NCBI GenBank assembly: GCA_947489825.1
Contig: CANLFL010000008.1
Coordinates: 1 to 15,167 of the forward strand
Origin: Candidatus Nanopelagicaceae bacterium
GTDB taxonomy: Bacteria > Actinomycetota > Actinomycetes > Nanopelagicales > Nanopelagicaceae
Reading direction: 5' to 3'
DNA: 15,167 nt
Shown here: positions 7,606 through 14,688 of the stretch, piece after piece
How positions within the stretch are numbered: the first letter of the stretch is position 1
Layout: every line of letters starts with the position of its first letter
Notes under the pieces: generated by a model
Told to the model about the DNA's origin: nothing
Databases searched by the model: none
What the model saw: the letters and a program-made list of their open reading frames with translations, nothing else
Made by a program: the position numbers and the translations under genes

Positions 7606-8997
7606 ATGAGTTTCTCCCGAGATCTGAAGCATAAGAAGATTCTTGTGCTCGGAGCTGGCGTCACCGGACTTGCCTCTGCTCGTGCTCTGATTGCCAGGGA
7701 TGCACAAGTCACGATTGTTGATGACACAGTCACAACGGATAACGAATTCTCAATTCTAAAACCATCGGCAGTCAACGTCTCTGATTTTGATTTTGTTCTC
7801 ATCTCCCCTGGCTGGAAAGAGTCCCATCCACTTATTCAAAAAGCTCAAGCTACTCGAGTCACATTGCTCAATGAGATAGATCTTGCCTGGGCAATCAAGG
7901 AAGAGCGATCCCCAGGACAGAAATGGTTGGCTCTTACTGGCACAAATGGAAAGACGACTACAGTTGAAATGACAGCAGCAGCTCTGCGCGCAGGAGGAGT
8001 TCATGCAGTGGCATGCGGCAATGTGGGCAAGACAGTCATTGAATGTGTAGAAGGTACTGAAGCCTATGACGTGCTTGTACTCGAACTTTCAAGTTTCCAG
8101 CTTCATTGGTTAGAACGCGCCGAGTTTGTAGCTTCAGCAATTCTTAACATTGCAGATGATCACACGGATTGGCACGGTAGTTTTGAGAGTTACGCTCAAG
8201 CAAAGATTTCAATTCTTGACCGTTCGATGACGGCAATTCTCAATGGTGATGATAAAGAAGTTGTCGCTCGCACAACTCATTGGAATGGCAGAAAGGTCTT
8301 TTACTCTCTCGATACCCCTGGCCCTGGAGAAATTGGTGTTGTAGAAGAGCTCCTGGTCGATCGTGCATTTGTCTCAGATCCGCAAGAAGCGTCAATGATT
8401 GCAGAGGTAGTTGATGTGAAGCCAACGGTTCCGCATAATGTTTCTAACGCTTTAGCCGCCGCTGGATTAGCCCGCACCGTGGGTGTATCCCATGAGGCTA
8501 TTGGCACGGCGCTATCTGAATTCACACTTGGTCGCCATCGCATCGAAGTTGTAGCAGAGGACAATGGCATCACCTGGATAGATGATTCGAAAGCAACCAA
8601 TCCACATGCAGCCACTGCCTCAATACTTTCCGCACTCTCTGTGATTTGGATCGCCGGCGGTTTAGCAAAAGGCGCAGATGTCAGCGCCCTCGTTGCACGA
8701 GCACACCCACGAATCAAAGTTGCAATTCTTATTGGAACAGATCGAGCCCTCTTTGCAAGAGCACTGGCAGAGCACGCTCCACATGTAAAGGTGATTGAGA
8801 TTGACCCACCATCTGATTATCAGCGCGGGGGAGTCTCTAATTCATTTATGGAGGCCATCGTCGCTGCTGCAAAGTCGTGCGCAGGTGCAGGAGATACAGT
8901 TCTTCTCGCACCATCATGTGCCTCGATGGATCAATTTGTTTCATATGCCGATCGTGGCGATCGATTTACGGATGCTGTACGGAAGGCTTTGGGATGA
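7606..8997 (+). CDS. murD: UDP-MurNAc-L-Ala:D-Glu ligase MurD
   Basis: 463 residues. It adds D-glutamate to UDP-MurNAc-L-Ala. The N-terminal Rossmann part is KKILVLGAGVTGLASARALI (10-29), with LISPGW at 65-70. The ATP loop is LTGTNGKTTT at about 110-119. ELSSFQLHW and the DDHTDWHGSFESYAQAK block, with likely carbamylated K200, form the central domain. WIDDSKATNPHA and LLAPSCASMDQF near the C-terminus are MurD-typical. The start has an unusually weak ribosome site of its own. A four-codon ORF (ATG 7595, stop TGA 7607-7609) with AAAGG five bases before it ends on the murD ATG, so MurD may be translated by re-initiation. No in-frame upstream start exists in the 19-base gap. The stop overlaps the ftsW start as ATGA. 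Confidence 0.97.
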   Translation: MSFSRDLKHKKILVLGAGVTGLASARALIARDAQVTIVDDTVTTDNEFSILKPSAVNVSDFDFVLISPGWKESHPLIQKAQATRVTLLNEIDLAWAIKEERSPGQKWLALTGTNGKTTTVEMTAAALRAGGVHAVACGNVGKTVIECVEGTEAYDVLVLELSSFQLHWLERAEFVASAILNIADDHTDWHGSFESYAQAKISILDRSMTAILNGDDKEVVARTTHWNGRKVFYSLDTPGPGEIGVVEELLVDRAFVSDPQEASMIAEVVDVKPTVPHNVSNALAAAGLARTVGVSHEAIGTALSEFTLGRHRIEVVAEDNGITWIDDSKATNPHAATASILSALSVIWIAGGLAKGADVSALVARAHPRIKVAILIGTDRALFARALAEHAPHVKVIEIDPPSDYQRGGVSNSFMEAIVAAAKSCAGAGDTVLLAPSCASMDQFVSYADRGDRFTDAVRKALG

Positions 8998-10169
8998 GTA
9001 AGGCACCGGTCAAGAACAAGTTACATAATCCTGCTGCCGCCTTTTATGGGTTAGTGATATCAACAGGGCTGCTTTCAATTATTGGTCTCATTATGGTTTT
9101 CTCTGCATCCTCTATCTACTCACTCGATACCAAGGGCTCATCGGTGGCAATTTTTATTCGCCAACTCATCTTCTTAGCCTTCTGTATTCCGATGGCGATT
9201 GTGCTTTCACGACTCTCCCTTGATCGATGGAAGATACTCGCTCGATTTGGGTTAGTTATTTCAATTGTGATTCTTCTTATCGTGCGACTTCCTGGAATTG
9301 GAAAATCCGTCAATGGAAACCAGAACTGGATCTCTCTCAAGGTAGTCGATGTTCAACCGAGCGAGCTTGCTAAGTTTCTACTCATCTTGTGGGCCTCACA
9401 AATACTGGCATCGCGACTTAATGCCGGCTTTATGAGAGTAAATGTCTTGGCCCTCATCGCGCCAGGATTTATTGTGGCTAGCGCACTTGTCATGTGGGGC
9501 AAAGATCTCGGTACAGCATCTGTTCTTATGGCAATTCTTGGCGGGTTGCTCTTTGTCTCAGGAATTCCATTGCGCTTGGTTGGAACGCTGACTGCAACTG
9601 CGGCGCTAGGAATCGGTTTCTTTATTGCAACAACCCAATATCGCGCAGCGCGCTGGAGCGTCTTTCTTGATCCCTTTGATCCCGCTCAATATAAGAATGA
9701 GGGATGGCAACCAGCCCATAGCCTCTTAGGACTGGCAAGTGGTGGAATTTTCGGTGTCGGTCTGGGAGGAAGCAGACAAAAGTGGGGCAATCTTCCTGAA
9801 GCGCATACCGACTTTATCTTTGCTGTAATTGGTGAGGAACTCGGCTTACTCGGAACGCTCTTCATTTTGGCACTCCTTGGAACGCTCATTTACAGCTCAC
9901 TACGAATTGCAATGCGATCTTCTGATTCATTTACACGCTTTGCATGTGCAGGAATTGCATCATGGATTGCTATTCAAACTATTCTCAATATTGGATCTGC
10001 TGTAAGTCTTCTTCCGGTAGTAGGAGTTACTCTGCCGCTGCTCTCTTATGGCGGTTCGGCGCTGATTGCTACCTATCTCGGCATCGCATTTATTGCATCG
10101 AGTGCGCTTCGAGAGCCTGAAATCAAATTAGAAGTGAAGAATTTTGTCGCACAAAGGCTGCATCGATAA
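8994..10169 (+). CDS. ftsW: Septal peptidoglycan glycosyltransferase FtsW (SEDS family)
   Basis: 391 residues, about ten transmembrane segments, no long extra domain. FtsW polymerises lipid II into glycan strands at the septum in complex with FtsI. Family hallmarks: GNQNWI (108-113), QPSELAKF (121-128), GKDLGTA (169-175), the large extracellular loop with EAHTDFIFAVIGEELG, where D273 corresponds to the catalytic Asp of SEDS enzymes, and LLPVVGVTLPLLSYGGSA (about 339-356). The frame is open upstream to an ATG at 8877, but those 39 extra codons lie wholly inside murD and read as Arg/Cys-rich noise. ATG 8994, overlapping the murD stop, starts MSKAPVKNK and is the sensible choice. SEDS relatives include RodA; position among mur genes and next to murG supports FtsW. 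Confidence 0.96.
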   Translation: MSKAPVKNKLHNPAAAFYGLVISTGLLSIIGLIMVFSASSIYSLDTKGSSVAIFIRQLIFLAFCIPMAIVLSRLSLDRWKILARFGLVISIVILLIVRLPGIGKSVNGNQNWISLKVVDVQPSELAKFLLILWASQILASRLNAGFMRVNVLALIAPGFIVASALVMWGKDLGTASVLMAILGGLLFVSGIPLRLVGTLTATAALGIGFFIATTQYRAARWSVFLDPFDPAQYKNEGWQPAHSLLGLASGGIFGVGLGGSRQKWGNLPEAHTDFIFAVIGEELGLLGTLFILALLGTLIYSSLRIAMRSSDSFTRFACAGIASWIAIQTILNIGSAVSLLPVVGVTLPLLSYGGSALIATYLGIAFIASSALREPEIKLEVKNFVAQRLHR

Positions 10170-11273
10170 ATGAGATCTCGAAAGATAGTTTTTGCCGGTG
10201 GAGGAACCGCGGGTCATATTCAGCCCGCACTTGCTGTTGCGCGGTTGTGGAAGCAGACTCATCCAGCTGACCAGATCGTATTTCTAGGGACATCTTCTGG
10301 CTTGGAGACAAAACTTGTTCCAGAAGCTGGCTTTAGCCTTGAACTCATCACACGTGTCCACCTTCCACGGTCGCTATCGCTAGATCTACTGAAAGTACCG
10401 GGCTCACTTCGCCGCTCTATGAGTGAGTGTAAAAATATTCTTAGAGATGCAGATCTTCTTATCGGCTTCGGCGGTTATGTATGTGCTCCTGCTTACTTGG
10501 CAGCCGGATCACTCAAGGTTCCCATCGTGATTCATGAAGCAAATGCAGAGCCTGGCTGGGCAAATCGACTCGGAGCTCGCTATACCGATGCACTAGCTGT
10601 GGGATCTCCAGTTACTCATGGGCCATTTGCCCAGGCGCTGATTACTGGTCTACCCCTTCGCGATGACATCACCTCATTACTAATTGCTCATCAGAGTGCA
10701 GATGAACATGCGTGGAGTGAAATCAGAGGTAAGGCCAAGGGTGATCTTGGAATTCACAGTGGGAACAAGGTTGTCTTAGTTTTCGGTGGCTCACAGGGCT
10801 CGCAAGCCATCAATAGTGTTATTGAAAATGCTCGAAAGTTAATCAAAGATAAGCCGATCACCATTGTGCACTCTGTAGGAGCAGCAAATGATCTGCCAGC
10901 AAGCGATGACAACTATATTTCACATTCATATATAGAAAATATGGCTACCGCCTACCTTGCCTCCGATTTAGTAATCGCACGTAGCGGAGCGATCACATGC
11001 TCTGAGGTCAGTGCCCTTGGAAAATACGCACTCTTTATCCCACTCCCTATTGGCAACGGAGAACAGTCAGTAAATGCTGATTATCTCGTTGAGATGGGGC
11101 GCGCGCGCGTTCTCGAACAGAGTTCATTCACCGCCAGCTGGCTACTCGATAATATTGACTCTATGTTGGCTGCGAGTGATAAATTCAGCGATTGTCCTAA
11201 TTTTGGCGATCTCGAGGCTGCAGCAAAAATCGTAGCTTTAGCAGAACATCAACTTTACGCTGGCGAAAGATAG
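10170..11273 (+). CDS. murG: Lipid II synthase MurG (UDP-GlcNAc transferase)
   Basis: 367 residues. A peripheral inner-face GT-B glycosyltransferase that adds GlcNAc to lipid I, producing lipid II. N-terminal signature GGGTAGHIQPALAVA (10-24), acceptor-domain GFGGYVCAPAYLAA (about 99-112), then IHEANAEPGWANR where many MurGs read HEQN. The donor-domain loop GGSQGSQAIN is at 206-215, SGAITCSE at 272-279 and PLPIGNGEQSVNADYL at about 291-306, the UDP-GlcNAc binding region. The ATG follows the ftsW stop with no intervening base. About 30 residues between the two domains (166-196) are polar and probably form a linker. Adjacent murC and ftsW fit the usual order. Confidence 0.96.
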   Translation: MRSRKIVFAGGGTAGHIQPALAVARLWKQTHPADQIVFLGTSSGLETKLVPEAGFSLELITRVHLPRSLSLDLLKVPGSLRRSMSECKNILRDADLLIGFGGYVCAPAYLAAGSLKVPIVIHEANAEPGWANRLGARYTDALAVGSPVTHGPFAQALITGLPLRDDITSLLIAHQSADEHAWSEIRGKAKGDLGIHSGNKVVLVFGGSQGSQAINSVIENARKLIKDKPITIVHSVGAANDLPASDDNYISHSYIENMATAYLASDLVIARSGAITCSEVSALGKYALFIPLPIGNGEQSVNADYLVEMGRARVLEQSSFTASWLLDNIDSMLAASDKFSDCPNFGDLEAAAKIVALAEHQLYAGER

Positions 11274-11276
11274 AAG

Positions 11277-12680
11277 ATGGTTCAGGCGAATCTTGATCAA
11301 TGGATTGGAAAGCGTATTCATTTTATAGGAATCGCTGGTGCGGGAATGAGTGGGTTGGCCCGCATCGCCCTCTCTCACGGTCTCTCTGTATCTGGAAGTG
11401 ACTCTAAAGATTCATCCGTGGTCTTAGCACTTCGCGCTCTTGGGGCCGAGGTTTATATCGGTCATGACGCCATACATCTTGATGGCGTAGATATCGTAAT
11501 TTATTCAAATGCGATTGAAGAAAGTAATCCGGAGATAAAGCGTGCCCGAGAATTAGGGGTTCCACTCCTGACACGTGCACAAGCGTTAGCCACTCTTATG
11601 TCTTCGAGTAAGAGTTTGGCTGTCGCAGGAACACATGGAAAGACGACAACATCATCGATGCTCACCGTGGCACTTCAAGCCTGCGGAGTGGATCCATCGT
11701 TTGCAATAGGCGGATCTCTTACCGCCTCAGGTTCAAATGCTCACCGCGGTACCGGGGAACTCTTTGTAGCTGAGGCAGATGAATCAGATGGCTCATTCTT
11801 GGAGTACCGCCCATTTAGTGCAATCGTGACAAATGTTGAACATGATCACGTTGACTTTTTTCCCACCGAAGAATCTGTGATGGATATTTTTACTGAGTTT
11901 GCGCAGTCAATTAGCCCAGAGGGATTCTTCATCTACTGCAAGGACGATTCTGGTGCGGTACGGATTGCAGCGACCGATTTCGCTGCTACCAAAATTTCCT
12001 ATGGCCAAGATGAAAACTCTGATCTACTCATCGACACCATTAAGTTGTTGCCGGGTGGTTCAAAGGCGCGTGCGCTATGGAAGGGAAGAGCGGTGGGAAC
12101 GATTGAGTTACAAGTTCCAGGTCATCACAATCTGCTCAACGCAGCTGCAGCGCTAGCTATGGGACTCGCTCTTGGTCAGCCAGCGACCGACCTGCTTGAA
12201 GGTTTGGCATCATTCCAAGGTGCGGGACGAAGATTTGAACTCAAAGCGAGTATCGCAGGTATCAGAGTGATCGATGACTACGGTCATCATCCGACTGAAA
12301 TCGATGTCACTCTTACAGCAGCCCGTCGATATGCCGGAGATGGTCGTGTTCTTGTGATCTTTCAGCCTCATAGATACTCCAGAACTCAAGCATTTCTTGA
12401 CCAGTTCGCGCAGACTCTCGACCTTGCAGACCTTGCAATCCTTTTAGAAATTTATCCAGCAAGTGAAAAACCAATAGCTGGCGTGAGCGCATCACTTATT
12501 GCGCAAAAAATGCAACGCGGAAAATTCATCCCTAATTTCCTTGAGGCATCGGAGGAGATAATCTCGATGGCAAAGCCTGGAGATGTAATTCTCACTTTGG
12601 GTGCTGGCGATGTGAACTCCTTAGGGCCAATCATTGCCCAAGGTCTTGAACGACGATTCGAAACTCCGCCCTCTCGCTAA
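11277..12680 (+). CDS. murC: UDP-MurNAc:L-alanine ligase MurC
   Basis: 467 residues. It performs the first stem-peptide step, joining L-Ala to UDP-MurNAc. N-terminal nucleotide-fold opening IHFIGIAGAGMSGLARIA (about 14-31) and SGSD at 39-42; ATP loop AGTHGKTTT at 117-125; then AEADESDGS (165-173) and NVEHDHVDFF (186-195). FQGAGRRFE and DDYGHHPTEI (333-342) with FQPHRYSRT (about 362-370) are MurC-specific motifs. The ATG is three bases after the murG stop with only a weak purine stretch (GATAGAAG) before it, so coupled translation is likely. The gene ends TAA overlapping the ftsQ ATG by one base. No murB gene lies next to it. Confidence 0.97.
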   Translation: MVQANLDQWIGKRIHFIGIAGAGMSGLARIALSHGLSVSGSDSKDSSVVLALRALGAEVYIGHDAIHLDGVDIVIYSNAIEESNPEIKRARELGVPLLTRAQALATLMSSSKSLAVAGTHGKTTTSSMLTVALQACGVDPSFAIGGSLTASGSNAHRGTGELFVAEADESDGSFLEYRPFSAIVTNVEHDHVDFFPTEESVMDIFTEFAQSISPEGFFIYCKDDSGAVRIAATDFAATKISYGQDENSDLLIDTIKLLPGGSKARALWKGRAVGTIELQVPGHHNLLNAAAALAMGLALGQPATDLLEGLASFQGAGRRFELKASIAGIRVIDDYGHHPTEIDVTLTAARRYAGDGRVLVIFQPHRYSRTQAFLDQFAQTLDLADLAILLEIYPASEKPIAGVSASLIAQKMQRGKFIPNFLEASEEIISMAKPGDVILTLGAGDVNSLGPIIAQGLERRFETPPSR

Positions 12681-13372
12681 TGTCAGCGCGCACTCGAAAG
12701 CATCTCTCACCCCCGTTGGTGGTCGTGGGAGTGCTTATTATGGTTTTGGCGTACTTCTTGGGATGGTCTTCGATTTTTAGTGTCAAGAAAGTCGAGATCG
12801 TAGGAGCGCCTACATCGGCAGTACAGGCCGAGATAGAGATGAAAAGTCAGATCGTGGTGGCTCAACAACTAGCTCGAGTAAATCCACAATCGGTTGCCAG
12901 AAAAATTGAAAAACTTGCATGGGTCAAAGATGTTGCCATCTCTAGGAACTGGTTAAGCGGAGTAGTTGCAATCGAGATCAGTCCACGAGAGCCGTTAGCC
13001 TTCTTCAATTCAGATCAAGTGCCGGGCCAGACAATCGATGAAGAAGGTCAGCTCTTCTCATTGCCTGGATATTCAAATCCTGATCTCGCTCTCATTTCCG
13101 CGAAGAGCCCAGATAGCGCTCTGAAAGCTAACGAGCTCTTTACTCAGCTGCCAGAGAATTTCCGCAGATACATCACTTCGATGATGGCGACTTCATCCAA
13201 CACCTTTACCCTCAACTCAACTCTCGAAGGCCGCGATATCGTCATTCGATGGGGAGATAGTCAAGATATGGCGTTGAAAATCTCAGTCATTAACTCACTT
13301 CTGAAACTGCCAGAGAATAAGAAAATTAAAATGATTGATGTGGTCGCGCCACATGCACCCATCGTTAAGTAG
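12680..13372 (+). CDS. ftsQ: Cell division protein FtsQ (DivIB type, POTRA domain)
   Basis: 230 residues, at the short end for the family. Short basic cytoplasmic N-terminus, one transmembrane segment (about 12-32), then a POTRA domain beginning IFSVKKVEIVGA (about 32-43) and including WVKDVAISRNWLSGVVAIEI (about 81-100) and SPREPLAFF. The remaining approximately 120 residues match the less conserved FtsQ beta domain in position only. In the family it forms a complex with FtsL and FtsB and helps license septal synthesis by FtsW/FtsI. The start overlaps the murC stop (TAATG). The TAG stop falls inside the first unit of a tandem 12-base repeat. This gene closes the tightly packed run; the next gene has its own leader. 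Confidence 0.92.
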   Translation: MSARTRKHLSPPLVVVGVLIMVLAYFLGWSSIFSVKKVEIVGAPTSAVQAEIEMKSQIVVAQQLARVNPQSVARKIEKLAWVKDVAISRNWLSGVVAIEISPREPLAFFNSDQVPGQTIDEEGQLFSLPGYSNPDLALISAKSPDSALKANELFTQLPENFRRYITSMMATSSNTFTLNSTLEGRDIVIRWGDSQDMALKISVINSLLKLPENKKIKMIDVVAPHAPIVK

Positions 13373-13415
13373 GTTGAGAAGTAGGTTGTGAAGTAAATTG
13401 AGAAATAAATTTTGT
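13368..13415 (+). repeat. Four tandem degenerate 12-base repeats at the ftsQ stop
   Basis: Consecutive units are AGTAGGTTGAGA (13368-13379), AGTAGGTTGTGA (13380-13391), AGTAAATTGAGA (13392-13403) and the more diverged AATAAATTTTGT (13404-13415). The ftsQ stop codon TAG (13370-13372) is part of the first unit, and the second unit repeats the same TAG-containing string. The core TTGAGA occurs inverted as TCTCAA at 13423-13428 and 13518-13523. It may be a slippage product or a protein-binding array; the sequence does not decide. Confidence 0.7.
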
Positions 13416-13460
13416 AAATAACTCTCAAGTTGTAGATGAGGAATTAGTTCGAGTCGGTAT

Positions 13461-13489
13461 TTGATTGCAGCCTTCGATCAGCCTAAGTT
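13461..13489 (+). promoter_or_regulatory. Candidate sigma-70-type promoter for ftsZ
   Basis: TTGATT (13461-13466) and TAAGTT (13484-13489) are separated by exactly 17 bases. The -35 box matches the consensus at four of six bases; the -10 box fits only the loose TAnnnT pattern. A transcript would begin near 13496 and have a leader of about 60 bases. An independent ftsZ promoter in the ftsQ-ftsZ gap is common in actinobacteria, which supports the idea, but the boxes alone are weak. Confidence 0.35.
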
Positions 13490-13542
13490 TTCCGCTATTA
13501 GAGAGATGAATCGTAAGTCTCAAGGCGAGGTTTATAGTTCAT

Positions 13543-13549
13543 AAGGAGG
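13543..13549 (+). promoter_or_regulatory. Perfect Shine-Dalgarno site of ftsZ
   Basis: AAGGAGG, fully complementary to the usual 16S rRNA tail, lies six bases before GTG 13556. It is by far the strongest ribosome site in the window and fixes the ftsZ start at the GTG. It fits the high protein level normally needed for FtsZ. Confidence 0.9.
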
Positions 13550-13555
13550 ACTCAC

Positions 13556-14686
13556 GTGGCTGCACCGCAGAATTATCTAGCTGTCATCAAAGTTGTTGGA
13601 ATTGGTGGCGGAGGAGTCAATGCGATTAATCGCATGATCGATGTCGGCCTTAAAGGCGTTGAGTTCATTGCAATCAATACAGATGCACAACATCTACTGA
13701 TGAGTGATGCTGATGTGAAGTTAGATATTGGTCGCACTTCTACAAAAGGTTTAGGTGCAGGTGCTGCTCCCGAAAAAGGACGTCAAGCTGCAATTGATCA
13801 CACGGAAGAGATAGAAGAGATTCTTCGCGGTGCGGATATGGTTTTTGTAACTGCTGGCGAAGGTGGCGGCACAGGAACAGGTGGCGCACCGATTGTTGCC
13901 AAAATTGCACGCGATCTTGGCGCACTTACTATTGGCGTTGTTACTCGCCCCTTCTCTTTTGAAGGAAAAATTCGTATGCGTCAAGCAGATGAAGGAATTG
14001 AACTTCTTCGTAGTGAAGTAGATACTTTGATTGTTATTCCAAATGATCGCCTCCTTGCAATCTCTGATCGCAACATCACCGCAGTGGATGCATTTAGAAG
14101 TGCAGATCAAGTTCTACTCTCAGGTGTTCAGGGAATTACTGAAATTATTACTCAACCAGGACTTATCAACCTTGACTTTGCAGATGTGAAAACTGTTATG
14201 ACAGATGCTGGTTCAGCTCTCATGGGAATTGGTTCAGCTCGCGGAGAGAACAGAGCGGTCAGAGCAGCCGAACTTGCAATCTCTAGTCCGCTTCTTGAAA
14301 CTTCTATCGATGGTGCAATGGGAGTTTTACTTTCAGTTGCCGGTGGTTCAGATCTAGGTCTCTTTGAGATCAATGAAGCATGCGAACTTGTTCAAGCCGC
14401 AGCTCATCCAGATGCTCGGATAATCTTTGGAACCACCATCGATGATGCCCTGGGGGACGAAGTCCGTATTACCGTGATTGCGGCAGGATTTGATGGGGGA
14501 GAGCCAAAGAAGGTTGCGGTTCCTGTCATCGATGCAGCGACCCTGGGTGGAGTGGCAAATCCTCTTCCTGATAATGATCCTCTTGTGGTTGCTATGGATC
14601 TTGATGCAAGTAGGCCTACAAAGCGCGTCACTTTCGAAGAACTCGTTGCTGAAGACGAGATCGACGTGCCAGACTTTATGAAGTAA
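13556..14686 (+). CDS. ftsZ: Cell division GTPase FtsZ
   Basis: 376 residues, a typical length for actinobacterial FtsZ. A tubulin-like GTPase that polymerises into the division ring and recruits the septal enzymes encoded upstream. [18 protein letters not shown] (11-28) is the nucleotide-fold opening and [12 protein letters not shown] (101-112) carries the tubulin signature loop. [11 protein letters not shown] (205-215) is the T7 loop with the catalytic aspartates D207 and D210. A linker of about 50 residues follows the core. The protein ends [10 protein letters not shown], the conserved C-terminal peptide used in actinobacteria to bind partners such as SepF. There is no ftsA nearby, as expected for the phylum. 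Start GTG with a perfect ribosome site, in contrast to the overlapping starts upstream, and a 183-base leader suggest separate, stronger expression. Confidence 0.98.
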   Translation: MAAPQNYLAVIKVVGIGGGGVNAINRMIDVGLKGVEFIAINTDAQHLLMSDADVKLDIGRTSTKGLGAGAAPEKGRQAAIDHTEEIEEILRGADMVFVTAGEGGGTGTGGAPIVAKIARDLGALTIGVVTRPFSFEGKIRMRQADEGIELLRSEVDTLIVIPNDRLLAISDRNITAVDAFRSADQVLLSGVQGITEIITQPGLINLDFADVKTVMTDAGSALMGIGSARGENRAVRAAELAISSPLLETSIDGAMGVLLSVAGGSDLGLFEINEACELVQAAAHPDARIIFGTTIDDALGDEVRITVIAAGFDGGEPKKVAVPVIDAATLGGVANPLPDNDPLVVAMDLDASRPTKRVTFEELVAEDEIDVPDFMK

Positions 14687-14688
14687 TA

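Noticed and set aside
8301..8717. 138-codon reverse-strand ORF inside murD
   Set aside because: Lies entirely opposite conserved MurD codons; Ala/Ser/Thr-rich translation typical of antisense noise.
8877..8993. Upstream extension of ftsW to an ATG at 8877
   Set aside because: The 39 extra codons lie inside the conserved end of murD and read as a Cys/Arg/Ser-rich shadow with no FtsW similarity; ATG 8994 in the ATGA overlap is the normal start.
13398..13428. Terminator after ftsQ
   Set aside because: Only a 6-base A+T-rich stem with a 19-base loop and no following T tract; too weak to call.
13533..13538. TATAGT as a -10 box for ftsZ
   Set aside because: A start from it would fall inside the ribosome-binding site and no -35 box lies at the right distance.
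13751..14110. 119-codon reverse-strand ORF inside ftsZ
   Set aside because: Opposite the FtsZ GTPase core; the translation is Cys/Asn/Ser-rich and has no recognisable fold.
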